Notes under the pieces: generated by a model
Database searches by the model: none
What the model was told of the DNA's origin: nothing
Seen by the model: the letters and a program-made list of their open reading frames with translations, nothing else
In this document: one piece after another, positions 36,262 to 48,469 of the stretch
How the letters are laid out: each line of letters begins with the position of its first letter
How positions within the stretch are numbered: position 1 is the stretch's first letter
Program-made: the position numbers and the translations under genes
Source of the DNA: Rhipidocladum racemiflorum
Taxonomy: Eukaryota > Streptophyta > Magnoliopsida > Poales > Poaceae
DNA: 64,000 nt
Assembly: GCA_036346355.1 (NCBI GenBank)
Contig: CM070581.1
Coordinates: 9,796,001 to 9,860,000 of the forward strand
Direction of reading: 5' to 3'

Positions 36262-36460
36262 TTACCTAAGTTGATAAACCTTCGATAATTTGCTCCAAAT
36301 TGATCGGTTTTTGATCATTTGTTCTATAATGTTTCACTGACATACGGATTTTGGAGCCATATATCAGTGAGACATCATAAGACAAATGATCAAAGACCGA
36401 TCAACTATGGGTAAATGATTAAAGGTCGATCAACTTCGGGACGAATGATCAAATCTTCTG
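36262..36460. repeat. Fold-back repeat next to the MULE
   Basis: GATCGGTTTTTGATCATTTG (left) pairs with CAAATGATCAAAGACCGATC (right), and TGTTTCACTGACAT pairs with ATATCAGTGAGACAT around a centre near 36345. It is probably an old MITE. Confidence 0.65.
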
Positions 36461-36736
36461 TCAATGACGATTTTAATTAAAAATTATTATAAATAATTAG
36501 ACTATTTATAATGGTTTTTAAAACGCCACAAATAGTCCTAAAAATATTTGGGGGTGGTTCCACAGAAAAACCATCATAAAAAATGAATTATTTGTAGCGG
36601 TTTAAAAAAAAAAACGTCACAAATAGTCTTTCCGCCATTTTGAATTTTAAAACTGCCACCGGTAATTCTATTTGTGATGGTTTCAAAAAAATCACCACAA
36701 ATAGGGTGTCACCTATATGCTTATTTTGTAGTAGTG
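36461..36736. mobile_element. CACTA-like MITE
   Basis: The right end reads TTTTGTAGTAGTG (36724-36736), the inverse of the CACTACTACAAAA terminus. Inside, GATGGTTTCAAAAA, AACCATCATAAA and AAACGTCACAAATAG form complementary subterminal repeats. The left end is not sharp. Confidence 0.6.
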
Positions 36737-36849
36737 CCAACCAGTTACGCCCACTATTAGTCACATAGTTACGACTCCGACCAGTTCACTGACATGTACT
36801 ATATTGATTTAAACTAGTCCATCCTGACCAGTGATTTAATTGCCCCAAC

Positions 36850-37290
36850 TAGATAACTTGTTAGGACAAGTAGTTACTACCGCACAAGACTAACGTGTGG
36901 AAGATTTATCTTGACAGGTACAAATAGATCATCGGGGGTTGTTTCTCATGAAGAGACGCATCTTGACTAAAAGATACCTTATGAAAAAAGCACTTTTTGA
37001 CAAGAAGACACCATTCTAAAGGAACAACTGACATCCCTTCGCTCTGTATAAATTGAGAAGCCTACGCATCATTAAAGGAGAGGAGTGGAAGAAATAGTAG
37101 AGAAAGTGTAATATGGCGTGTGATTCTGTAGACAATTCACAACCTTGTACTCTATCAATCCACTTGCCTATAAAGAAGCAATTCTCTTTTTTACTTTTCG
37201 CAATCCTTGATCCTAGAGTGGCAACCATTTTTATTTGTAAGCTCGGTTTAGAGATCCTTTGGTCATGAATATCCACAGTTGGCACAAGAA
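36850..37290 (+). mobile_element. Probable decayed LTR before a gag-protease remnant
   Basis: A TATAAATTGAGAAG promoter-like motif lies at about 37046, and CAGTTGGCACAAGAAGGAGGG at about 37276 resembles a decayed LTR end plus primer-binding site of the TTGGCGCGCCAGGTAGGGG type. The gag remnant follows directly. The boundaries are approximate. Confidence 0.4.
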
Positions 37291-37339
37291 GGAGGGCCCT
37301 AATGATCAAGATTATGAAGGTAATGTTCTATCGCCATAA

Positions 37340-39850
37340 GCAATGGATGAATTAAATTCATTCGACCTCGTCAATTATGTTGACCTCGACGTCGATGATT
37401 TCATCACGGAAGAGGAAGATAAGTGCGATTTCTACTTGAAATATGTTACCGAAGCAAAGTTATCGCAATCAGCAACCCCGTACAAATCGGGCGAGGCCGC
37501 ACCAGAAGTGTCACCTCTTTAGAAAAAAAAATGAAGAAGTAAGAGCGGCTCCGCACTTGCCCCAATCTCAAAGAAAGATGGCCATGGCACATGTTTTATG
37601 AAAATCGACAATGTTTAAACTCACCAAAATAACGATAGCATTCATGAAAGTTCATCGTCTGAAGATTTTCTCTTAGGTCTCAAACTCGATTATACCCCAT
37701 CCTCAGATGATGACGGAGTGCTCACCCAGTCTGTCCACTTCGGATTCCATGTTTGTGCGGTCACGGGTGAGACAGATGCGCAATGGGCAGAACGCGAACA
37801 ACGTGAATCCCAGGAAAGGGCAAAAAAAGCCGTCCAGAAGCAGCATGTACAATGCATTGTGGCAAAGAAAAAATCTGTGGAAGAGGCAAGACACCTATAT
37901 TACAGTAGTCAACCAGAGATGTCGCGAAGACCGGATCCTTCAGGGAATCATCCCCGACACACATTTTTTTATCAAGACACAAGTTCTAAGGGTGATGGTA
38001 AGGGACTTAAATGTGAATTCGAACAATTCACAAAAGGAAACACCTATAGACAAGATTAACATAATAACCAATGCAATTCTAAATCAACCTACAGAAGGGA
38101 ATAATGAAATAATCATTAGGTCCTTATCTGCTAATCTGCAAAGTCTCAAGCTGGTTCCTGTGCAGAACACTCCTCATCTGGTCGGCGTCGACAAAGCTCT
38201 GACCACCAACTGAGGAATGAACCACAATGGAGAAGTGTCTTTGACAAGTTAACCCCAAGTGACCTCGTTCTCCTAAATATGCAGAACATGTTCCAAAGGT
38301 GCGAACACGTTTGGGATTATACCCAGGATGTAAAGCTTTTCCCCCAAGACTTAGGAATGTCACTTGGCCTAAGAAATTCAAACCAGGTCAACTGGAGGGC
38401 TTCGGTGGAACTCGTAATTGGTTGGAATTTCTGTAGATATATACCATCGCCATCCAAGCTGGTGGAGGCGATGAGAAGGTAATAATGAATTATATTCCTA
38501 CTATTCTTTGATGATCCGCAAGAACTTGGTTGTTTAATCAGCCTGAAGGATCTATTTTTAGCTAGGAAAATTTATGCCATGCAATTTTAAATAAGTTTAA
38601 AAGTTGTTACACTAAGCCATGGAAAGAGGATGACCTGCATCGTCTTCATCAAACCTCTGACGAGAATTTGCGTTAATTTGTTAAGAGGTTTGTAGAGGTC
38701 CACAATATTATTCCTAATATATTTGATGATTATGTGATATGTGCATTTAAACAAGCTACACATTATAAGAGTTTCACGGAGGACCTCAACATTCATCAAC
38801 CTTCCACCATATCAGATCAATTCAATATGGAATATTAGTATTCGGATACACATGAGGCTGTTGAATTGAATCGTTTGGTTGACAAGGGTCATACTCCACC
38901 TCAACCAGGTTTGAAGAAATCTGAGAATGGAAAATCCAAAAATACCTTCACACTTGAAGACTGTAAAGGTAAAAACAAGAAAAATAATAAGAAAACCTCT
39001 CAAAGAGAGGTCACATGCATCTTCGAATGACCTACATACTCTAAGGGAAAAGTACCTTGGAAGAAAAAACTTGATCGGCAAGACGACTAGTTTGCCTCCA
39101 AAGGTCCAACTACAAACAACGGTAATGGACATTGGTGTCCTCTACACAATGCACCAGGACATGGCAAAGTTGCATGGAGGAATTTTACTCTGGTAAAGGC
39201 CCTATGCCAACCCTACCAGAAGGTCAAAGTAACAAAGATGCAGAAAGTGATGAAGATATGGGCTATCAAAAGTCCGATAATCATGTCAATGTTATTTTTA
39301 GAGGATCCTCTACATTTTCTTCAAAAAGTCAATTCAAGTCTGCTTGGAGGGAGGTCAAGACCATCAACACACGCCCAAGAAGACCTAAGTTCCCAATGTG
39401 GTCAGATGTTACGATCACCTTCAACAAAAACGATTGCCAAAAAGGTATGTACATCTCACATATGCTACCATTGCTTCTGTCTCATACCATTAGCAAATGC
39501 AAAGTATGAAGAGTTCTGATAGACAGAGGGGTTCTTTGGATTTATTATTTTATTCATACATTAGACGAAATACAATTTTCTCATTCTAAGACCTTACCTT
39601 TTACAAATCCATTCTTTGGGATTGTACCTAGTCCTTCGGTAACTCCAATATGATAGATTATATTGCTTGTCATTTTCAGAGATGCCAATAATTTCATAAC
39701 AGAATTAATTTTTTTCGAAATTCTTGATTTTGAATCAGCATATAATGCCATTTCGGGTAGACTTCACTAACAAAATTTATGGCAGTCACTCATCATGCCT
39801 ACCAGAGCATGAAAATACCTGATCCAAAAGGTGTGATCAATATGCAAGGT
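37340..39850 (+). pseudogene. Ty3/gypsy gag-protease remnant
   Basis: Acidic N-terminal pieces (37340-38213) are followed by a Gag core at 38670-38840 (VKRFVEVHNIIPNIFDDYVI). Then come a CPLHNAPGHGK segment at about 39145 like the Cys/His region of this lineage, a WSDVTITF segment at 39400, a protease-site relic LIDRG at about 39515 where LIDGG is expected, and FESAYNAISGRL at about 39730, matching the region after the active site. Stops and shifts are frequent, and the protease motif is mutated. No reverse transcriptase follows. I infer the Tat-like lineage from the motif wording. Confidence 0.65.
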
Positions 39851-39851
39851 A

Positions 39852-40331
39852 ATTGTGGAATACATGGGCCCTGGGTATCTATGCGGCAGGCTGCGAGGGC
39901 CAACCAAGAAGGGATGGGCTGAGCCAGTTGCATGAGATTGAAGATCACGCGGACCATTAGCACCATACCTGACAAGGGAGGTCAGAGGATGGTAACCAAT
40001 TCTTGTTAGGAAAGATATGATTGTAAACTTATCCAGTAAAGAAAGGATAGGGGTAGAATCTCATCACATAATCGATTGGGATTTCCCCCCTTGTAACCGA
40101 CTCGGACTCTTCTGCCCCCTCCCTTTATAAGGGGGGCGGGGGTTCCTGGAAACAATAGGCAATACATGATACATGAGAAACACACTGCTCATAATCCCAG
40201 AACACAGGACTAGGGTATTACCTCCACCGTCGAGGGCTTGAACCTGTATAAACCCTTGTCTTGTGTTACCATCGAGTTTGGATCCAGCGCATAGCCCCAT
40301 ATTCATTATTGCCGACAACAAATGTCGACAG
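39852..40331 (+). mobile_element. LTR plus primer-binding site of another gypsy element
   Basis: The block begins near TGTGGAATACATGGGC, has a CCTTTATAAGGG promoter motif at about 40126, and ends AATGTCGACA, followed directly by GTTGGCGCGCCAAGTAAGGG, a gypsy primer-binding-site arrangement. About 100 bases of leader follow, then the sequence switches abruptly to RNase H at about 40455. It is the truncated 5' end of an element joined to a different one. Confidence 0.6.
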
Positions 40332-40454
40332 TTGGCGCGCCAAGTAAGGGTTGGCGCTAAGATCAATCTCGTCAAGCTTGATGGCCTCCTTCAACGTCAT
40401 CATCATTGCCTTCGCTCCCGGCCAGGTTTTCTGCTTCGGGAGCCTGTTTGCAGA

Positions 40455-42120
40455 GGGAGATGGTATCGAAATAGTGCTAATATCCCCAAAGGGGTATAGT
40501 TTTGAGTCTGCATTTGGGCTTGATTACCGATGCTCAAATAATCAAGCTGAGTATGAAGCATTGCTTAGGGATGTACATATGCTTAGCAATCTTAGTGTCG
40601 ACTCTGTTGAGGCTTATGGTGATTCTCAGCTTGTAGTGCAACAAAGTGAGGGGAAAATACAATTGTTATGATGAGATTTTGGCAAGTACTTAAAGCCATG
40701 TCAAGAAATAATCGGATTATTCAGTTATTTCTCAATCAGTCATATCCCTAATGAGAAAAATACTAAGGCTAATTCATTGGCACAACAGGCTTCGGGGTGT
40801 AAGGTTTTTGACCAATTGATTGATTATGAGCCGATTGAAAAATTGGTATTGTGTACAGATGTAGCCGATTGGCGGTCAAAGATATCGGCTTATTTATCGG
40901 ATCCCTCCAAGCCAACGGACAAAAAGATCAAAAGAAAAGCCCTAAAATATGTCATGCTCGATAATACACTCTATTATCAGACTCTTGAGGGTTTGTTGCT
41001 AAGATGCCTTGGAGCAGAAGAGGTGAAGTCAGCAATGGGAGAGGTCCATGAAGGGATCTGCGTGACACATCAGTCTACTTATAAGATGAAGTGGTTGCTC
41101 AAGTGTACGGGATATTTTTGGGCGACAATGTTAGAGGATTTTTTTAAAATACTATAGAGGATATCAAGATTGTTAGAAATTTAGAAACATACTATTAGCA
41201 CATGCTGCAATCTTGCACCCGATTATAAACCCTTGGACATTTAGAGATTGGGGTATAGATATAATCGGTCAGATATATCCTGCCTTGTCTAAAGGGAACA
41301 AGTTTATACTGGTTGCAACCGATTATTTTTCTAAGTGGGTTGAGGCTATTCCCTTGAAAAAAGTAACCAGTGTTGAGGTGATAGCATTTGTACAGGAACA
41401 TATTATTTATCAGTTTAGAATCCGTTAGACAATTACAACCGATCGAGGTACTGTGTTCATGTCCGATGCATTTCAAGACTTTGCTAAGGGTTTTGGGTTT
41501 AAGTTATTAAATTTGTCGCCTTATTATGTGCAAGCTGAATCATCAAATAAGACATTAATCAAGTTGATTAAGAGGAAGATTGATGATAAGCCTAGGAGTT
41601 GGCATATCACATTAGTCGATGGTTTAGGGTCCTATCGGATTGCTTGCCATGTAGCCACTAAAATTTCTCCTTATCAGCTTTTATATGGACAAGAAACGAT
41701 ATTACAGATAGAGATTGGTATAACTTCGCTGAGGGTTGTTAGACAAGATGAATTATCAGCTCCAGATTATAGGGATTTAATAGCCGATAATTTAGATGAT
41801 TTGGTGGAATTAAGATTGCGAATGTTGGAGCAAATTCAGATAAATAAAGCTAGCGTCATGAGGGCTTATAATAAAAAGGTTATGCCTAAATCATTTAATG
41901 AAGCCGATCTGGTTTGGAAAATGATTTTACCTATCAACTCAAAGGATAGTCGATATGGAAAATAGACTCCGAAATGGGAAGGACCCTACAAAGTTAATCG
42001 GCTAGTTCATGGTAATTCTTATATTTGAAAAACTTTGGATGGAGTAATGTTTACTAAGATAATTAACAAAAAAGTATTTGAAGAAATATTACCCAAGTGT
42101 TTGGGTTGGATCTTAATCGG
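40455..42120 (+). pseudogene. Ty3/gypsy RNase H-integrase remnant
   Basis: RNase H is seen at 40460-40670 (CSNNQAEYEALLRDVHML, EAYGDSQLVVQQ). It is followed by a linker (40777-41150) with DNTLYYQTLEGLLLRCLG before the zinc-binding part, then the integrase core at 41213-41965 (FRDWGIDIIGQIYPA, KFILVATDYFSKWVEAI, ISPYQLLYGQE). Several stops (for example at about 40669, 41155 and 41428) break the frame, and the reverse transcriptase is absent. It belongs with the polypurine tract and 3' LTR at 45657-46382. Confidence 0.8.
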
Positions 42121-42452
42121 CTAATAGTTTTAAAAGATTGACTCGCTACAGTCACAATTGTTTGTTTGGCCGATTAAAATGAAAACCGAATTAACTCGTT
42201 GTAGTTGATTTTGGGTGTGGCCGATGAAGTGCATCGTCCTTATAACAAAGCAATAAAAACAACCATGAATCTAAACATCCAAATCGATTAAACAGCTGAT
42301 TCATAACTTAGCATCCAATTTACATCAAGCATTCAGCAAAAAGTTTAAAACAGCCACCAGCAACATTCATTACATGGAATAAAGGCATTCAAGGATTAAT
42401 CCCTAGGTCCGATAGCATAGCCACAGCGCTGGCAAGGAACTTGTCGATCTCA
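42121..42452. other. Spacer between integrase and the antisense gene
   Basis: No conserved frame. The words CCGATTAA and GCCGATGAAG recur, as through the rest of this element. Confidence 0.4.
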
Positions 42453-45438
42453 TCAATAACTTTGTGATCCTCTTACTTTACCTGACCTAGGGATGGCGAT
42501 GACCTTGATCGATTGGGCCCGGACGGCAGTAATGCCCTTGGCTAAGACAAACTTATGTTCATTGATTAAAGATTGAAAGCTTGACATCTGAGGAGCCATG
42601 TCAGCCAGTTGACGGTTGACCTTGGCCAATTTTTCTTCTAAGGATTTCTTGGATGCCTCCAGAGCTGATACAAGTTGCTTGGTTTCTTTGAAGTCTTTAT
42701 TGTCCTTATCAAACTTGGCCTTCATAGCTTTGGTGTCGAAAACCATCTTATCCAAAAGTTTTTGGTCTTCTCTCTGGGCGATCCAACGCTGAAGCTGATC
42801 TTCTGCCTCATCGATTGCCTTCTCCTTATTATCAATAAAGCATGCTTCAAGTAAGGCAACAATGGTGTGCTCAAGTAAGTCTGGCTTCACAGCGTCAAAG
42901 GCATCTCGGATCAGCTGGGAATCCTTCAAAAGGTCGGTCTTCGGGCTAAGTAGCACCATGAAAAGGCACTTAAGCCTCTCTGTGGTGCCAAGCTCTGCCG
43001 TCACTTGGCCCAATGCTCCTTCTGCCTCGGCCAAGATGGTATCAATGATTGTTGGTGAGCACTCAGCTTCATCGGCACTTCAATGCCTGATACGTCGAAG
43101 CCAAGCATGTCATGAACTGTTGAAGTTGGCTTGACGATGTCCTTGGAGATTGTCGGCGCTAGCGGTGTCAGCTGAGACGGCGGTCGGGGCAAGTCACTGG
43201 TTGTACCCTCTGGCAAGTCAATGTCGACTGGCGGGGAAAAGGTAGGCGGTGAAGGGATGCACTATAAGCATATGAAGATTTATTAGCCGATTGAGTTGCT
43301 TTTTGGTGAAAAAAATGAGAAGTAAGAAATACTTACCCCACCAATCATTGAAGTCTTTGGTGAGCTCTCAAATGATTCTTCTTGGGAAGAGAATTTCTTT
43401 CTTCGGGCCGTCTTCTTGAAAGATTGGCTTTTCCTTTTCTCTGCAAAAGAAGATGATTAAATATATTTGGAGTTAATGTCATGAAAAGGCTGAATATGTA
43501 AAGACTTACTGGGTTGCTGGTGCTGCTTCTCCAGATTGGAGAGTTAGGGGGCTTGAACTCCCAAGGTTCCGGAAGAATGGCCCGCTAGGCCGATGGGGCA
43601 CTGCTTCTTGGACGGAGCGCTACTCGATGGTTCTACGGGTCTTTTCCTAGTTGCTTTGGTCTGTAAGGAAATTGAACACGTAAGAAAAGGCCAATTTATT
43701 TAGTAAAGGAATAAAAAGATATCTACTGATTAGTACCTCGCTAGTGATATCTACAAAACTCGAGTTAGTTTAGTCCGATGAACTAGAACTGCTCGAACTT
43801 GAGCTGATCGAGTTAGTGCTGGTTATCGGCTCCGATGGCATGTCCAGAAAGAATTCAATTAAAATTGAGGAAGGTGGCCAATCGGCTGGGAACATAGCAG
43901 AAGTAATTACTGACCACCAATAGGTATAGCCATTTGCTCTTCTAGAATGGAGGAGAAAATGCGGAAGTTTTTGGAGAAGAAGGTCATCAGCTATATGAAG
44001 GACTATATCGACTGAGGCAGCGCGACGTAGTCTTTCACAAGGTTGAAGCCGATCAAAAAGAATAAATTTTGGAAATATCTACCCAAAGCCTAATTGTTGG
44101 TCGTAGACAGATGGGTAGTTAAATTTGTAGGAGGGTTGGAAGGTACGACTTCGGGTGTGTAAGCCAACTGAAAGAATGCAAGGACATAAAAAGAACTTGA
44201 AGAACTCATGGGTTTCTTCAAGCGTATCCTCACTATCGACTGTTAGGTGGAAGGAGGGGCAATGATAGTTGTTGGCTTCTCTATAATAGAAAAAATTGGC
44301 ATTGGAAAGAATGTTCTCATCAAGGTGGTAGAAAAAGGATAGATATGTCTTGGCTTCTACTGGGGTTAGTTTTTTCCGTTACCAGTTAAAAGAAACATCA
44401 TTTCACCGAACGATCGGCTATTCCGAAACTCTATTGGTCCTCGCAAGGGAATGGGGTCATATCGGACAAGTCAATCTTGAGAGATCGGCTAAAAATACAG
44501 AAGAGTCACACTTGGATGAACCATAAAGGTCCACCAATGTTTTCTACTATGAAAGATCCCATGGCTGTATAAACCCCACATCGTATCTCATGCATCATTT
44601 GGTAAACTGCCCCTAAGAACAGTTTACCCAATGCAAGCCGATGTCCCCCTACGAGTTCCTCGGCTATAGTTTGGTAGGTTTGGGTTGGGCTGAGCGAAGC
44701 GCTACAGAATAGGAATCGTCCGACCATAAGTTGAGGAAGGCTACATGTTCCTTATCAGATACAGGACCGACTCCTACATTATTTTCTAAGTATCTACCCC
44801 AACCATCACCTTTGGTCGATACAAGCTTATAATGCGGCTTTGCGCTAAAAGCCGATAGTTGTTCACCCTCTGGCCTAAGGCAACAAAGCTGGGTAACATC
44901 TAGTAGAGTTGGGCCAATGGGTCCGGTTCTAAAAACAAAAGCGTTGAAGGTGTCGGATAAAAAATAGTAGGACATAGCTATCAAAGGCTCATTGGGAGAA
45001 GAGTTGGCTAGGGAAAGTGGGAGGCACTCGGCTATTCCCATTGTTCCCAAACTAACAATTTTTGTGCTGCTACCCGATTATACCAACTGCGCCACCTAGC
45101 TAACGCAGTCGGCCAAGCCCTAAAGCTCTTACTCCACCCATCTGAGTTAAACCTCGGGACGTTCAGAGGAATCCTAGGGAGTTCTTGCTCTATTATGGTC
45201 GATGGGTTAGTACTTAATTCCTATCGGACCTAAGTAAAATTGAGAGTCATAGCAAGGAATGGGAAAGAATACCTAGTTGGGATCCATTTGTCTTGTTAAG
45301 TCGACAGGATGGAAGACCAAGAAAAGATGAAAGACGATAGGAGGCAGAAAGCCGATGGAAACTAAGGACAATTTGACAGCCAATAGAAAGGAAATCAAGA
45401 GCAAGAGCACGTGAAAATGATGAGTGAATGGACCTCAT
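42453..45438 (-). pseudogene. Antisense gene of the gypsy element: plant mobile domain plus coiled coil
   Basis: It is read opposite to pol, between integrase and the 3' LTR. 45050-44506 holds PMD (PF10536) motifs: FNAFVFRTGPIGPTLLDV, GVGPVSDKEHVAFLNLW, then after one frameshift FLFCSASLSPTQTY and LALGKLFLGAVYQ. Further PMD-like pieces lie at 44440-43930 (VYDQQLGFG, LQPCERLRR). 43216-42453 encodes a Lys/Glu-rich segment (EDQLQRWIAQREDQKLLDK) predicted as coiled coil. TATAAGTA on the minus strand at about 45441-45448 could be its promoter. Frames are broken at several points. Extra genes on the opposite strand are known in some Tat-lineage elements; a PMD in this place is the notable point. 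Confidence 0.65.
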
Positions 45439-45656
45439 ACTTATAGGGGTAAATTTGGTGGCAAAGGTGGGTAATTATCATCAACTTTTGCTACAGCTAA
45501 TGTCTGGGAACGTGCGTGCACACGGTTACGGGGGAAGGTTACTGCGGGTGGTGCGAAGATCGCTGGGAAGTTGAACGGTGAAATCTTAACGAGGACAGTT
45601 GATATTCTGTGTTTATGCCGATATCAGTGATTTTTGTGAGATTCATGCTATCTCCC

Positions 45657-45668
45657 AAAAGTGGGGGG
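45657..45668 (+). other. Polypurine tract of the gypsy element
   Basis: AAAAGTGGGGGG lies four bases before the LTR start and would prime plus-strand DNA synthesis. It fixes the element's direction as plus, opposite to the PMD gene. Confidence 0.7.
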
Positions 45669-45672
45669 CATA

Positions 45673-46382
45673 TATTGACACCCGAATTTGGCACATAGCC
45701 AATTTTGTTGGAATCGGTTTGGTATGATAGTTTGTTAAGGAATATGTCGGGTTTGGGAGCCATGAGCTGATACGTTTTTGTTGGATTATAACCGATGTGG
45801 TCTTAAATGGAAAATATCATTGAGGAAATTGGGGCCGATACGAGTAGTTCAATAGGAAACCGAGCAGGACACGAATGAATTTGATGCTATAAAAGAAGAC
45901 GGTGGACAACGCTAGGAAAAAAACAGCAACCAATCAACCAAACTTGTTTTACCTTTTATTTTACTTTTCGTCAACTAGGAGTAGTTCTTAGCATTGTAAT
46001 ACTTCATTTGTAATTCGCTCAATCAATAAAGTTGCACATCGCCGATTATTGATTTCATTGACTTACATCAACTTAGGCTCGTTTTTTCTCTGATTTTGCT
46101 GCGCATTGCCTTCTTCGGGAAAAACAACCTTTACTCTCGTCGAATCAATTCAATCAAGTTAATAAGATCTATCGGTTACTTTTGTCTACATCGGTTTAAA
46201 CAAGCCGATTGGACTCAGTCTTCATTGAAGTATTATATCGGTTTAGCGGCCAATTGAATTACATATTATCTTCTTGCTGATTGCAGGATCAAATCGACGG
46301 GCAAACCCACACCCAAGAATTAAACCTGGTATTTGCATGTGTTCACCGCAATTAACCCGTCGTCACGTTTTTGACGCCAATA
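45673..46382 (+). mobile_element. 3' LTR of the gypsy element
   Basis: It starts TATTGACACCCG and ends TTGACGCCAATA, and it aligns with the solo LTR at 15176-16110. A GCTATAAAAG box is at about 45889 and AATCAATAAAG at about 46020. No 5' partner is found in the expected place, because the left part of the element has been replaced. Confidence 0.75.
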
Positions 46383-46849
46383 GATGATATCTCCTTAATT
46401 TTTTATACTCACTATTTTCATCGATGACTTCTTTTCTTGTGATCGCCCCAAATCAGCTGATTGCTGGCTGCAGATTTCAAAGTCGAGGTCAAACAGATTT
46501 ATGGGGGTTGCGACGTCAAGATCGGCTTTTTGTAACTAGATCGCCTCCTTGGATGAAAGCAATTCGATTACAATTTTACCCCTTTGGGAGCGATACTATT
46601 TTTAACTTGGTGGTGTAGTATAATCGAACTCTAACTAATGTGATCTATTAGATTGAAAAGAATGGATGGTTCAAAATAAAAAGACCTCTTAAGCTAATAA
46701 AGCTCCTGTGATTTGCGCGACCTCAAAATAGAGTGTCATACACACTCAAATTAACTGAAACATGTAGGTTTGGATACCGAGGAAAGCAATGCAATAATGA
46801 GATGACCAACTCACATAAACGGATGTCATCAATCGGCCTTAATTGTACG
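46383..46849. other. No gene seen; holds a weak copy of the dispersed 80-base repeat
   Basis: 46621-46690 (CTAATGTGATCTATTAGATT, GGTTCA) resembles 48658-48740 on the other side of the truncated amine oxidase copy and 13908-13992. Nothing coding is supported. Confidence 0.4.
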
Positions 46850-46860
46850 GCCCACGTGCA

Positions 46861-48413
46861 TCAGTTGGAATTACCAGTGCACGAGCAATTCACGAAAGGC
46901 TGGCCATGCGGCCTCGTTCTGAGCATCGGGTTCCTCTCGAAGAAGTTGGACGGCCGGAGCTCGAAGGCGCCGCTCAGCGCCGGCATCACCGGGAAATCCT
47001 CCTGGTACGGTATGTGGTGCAGCCCCAGCGTGTACCACAGCACGATGTCCTCGTTCCTTATCGCTCTGTTCCTGCACATTTAAACCATGCAATGGACGGT
47101 GAGCTCTGCCCCCGGCAGCACATGAAAGACATGGTTTCGCACATCGATGGCACGCACCGCTTGCTCCAGGTGGCCAGGTTGTCGTCGCCGGTGCTCTGGT
47201 CGGCATACAGCCCGGACGCCCACTTCTCCGATTTGTTGTACGGCGTCACCCACAGCTGCTTCTTGGTGTAGCTAGCGCGCCTCTGCGGGAAGTCGTCGTC
47301 GGCCAGCAGCGACGTCGCCGTCGCGCCGGCCGGGACGACACGGTACCCGACCTCGTTGCCCATCCTGGTCCTCTTGTTCGGGTTGACGACTAGCAGGTCG
47401 GCCGGCTTGGCTTCGATGTCCACCTGGCCGTCCTCCTCGGTCTCGGCCACCTCGCGGCGAACCGTCCAGTAGCTCCTCCTCGGTGTGTCGGCGCCGCCTG
47501 TGGCCACGGATCCGGTGTTGCGCCTGGTGGTGATGGTGTTCTTGACGAAGGAGTTTTTGGTGCCGTCGACGTCGAGGTCCAGGTGGCACGTGACGTAGTG
47601 GTCGTGGTAGATGGCGAGGGTGTTCTCCGCCACCAACGTGCCGTGCGCGTCCTGCGTGATCTGGTCTGCGTGCGTGTACGGCGTCCCCTTCACCTCCAGG
47701 AGGCCGGTGAGAGACACCTGCAACGCAACGCATCAATCAAATATTGAGCGGGAAATGCACATTGCTTCACTTAGTTCTGTGTTTTTTTGATTTAATTCGA
47801 TTTGCTTCAGGAAGACAAGAATTGATACCACAAATTTGATGGAGCCGCTCGTCTTGAATTCCCAGTCCAGTATGTAGTCATAGTTCCCGGCCGACACCAC
47901 CATCCTCACCACCAAGCTCACGTCCGGCCGGACCTCCGTGATCTGCGTTAAGAATCACATCACACAATGCGCAAGGGCAACTGAAGTTTAATTAATGAAC
48001 ACTGATGCACGAGGGCTTGTCACTTTACCAATTGGTCCGGGAAGCCGGCCTCGGTGTGGCGCCACGCGACGTCGCCGGAGTGCCGCTCGAACACGCAGAT
48101 CATGTTCTTGTTTTCGACGGGCTTGCCGTCCTGGCCGGCGTAATAGCCGTCCAAGTACGCCGCGTTGGCCGGGCAGTCGCCGCCGGGCTGGAGTGGGAAC
48201 GCCCAGAGGCCCAGACCGTACTCCCCGGCGTCCAGGAATGTGCGGTAGTACCACTCCTCCACCGGGTCCATGTACGGCACGAAGACCTCCGACACGAAGC
48301 CACGGTACAGCACCGGCCGCCGCGCGCCGGCCTCGGCGTCGTGGATCGAGGCCAGAGAGATGACGGTGCCGGCGCGCACGTCGAAGCCCACGTGGAACTC
48401 CCAGTTGGCCCAC
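46861..48413 (-). pseudogene. Copper amine oxidase partial copy lacking exon 1
   Basis: Exons 2-5 of the intact gene are repeated at 48413-48029, 47942-47829, 47717-47158 and 47071-46861. Exon lengths are identical (385, 114, 560 and 211 nt), all splice sites are kept and there is no stop or frameshift. The catalytic Asp (VPYMDP), the TPQ site (GNYDY), the copper ligands (HDH, HHIP) and both conserved Cys are retained. Exon 1, encoding the signal peptide and N-terminal domains (about 270 residues), is absent, and no substitute ATG exon is visible upstream. Homology to the intact locus stops about 50 bases into intron 1 and 11 bases past the stop codon. I call it a pseudogene for lack of a start. 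A chimeric transcript using a foreign first exon cannot be excluded. Confidence 0.85.
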
Positions 48414-48469
48414 CTGCAGTGGTAGCAGAACGCACGGCATGATGCATGTCAGCTCAACTGGTCAAGTAT

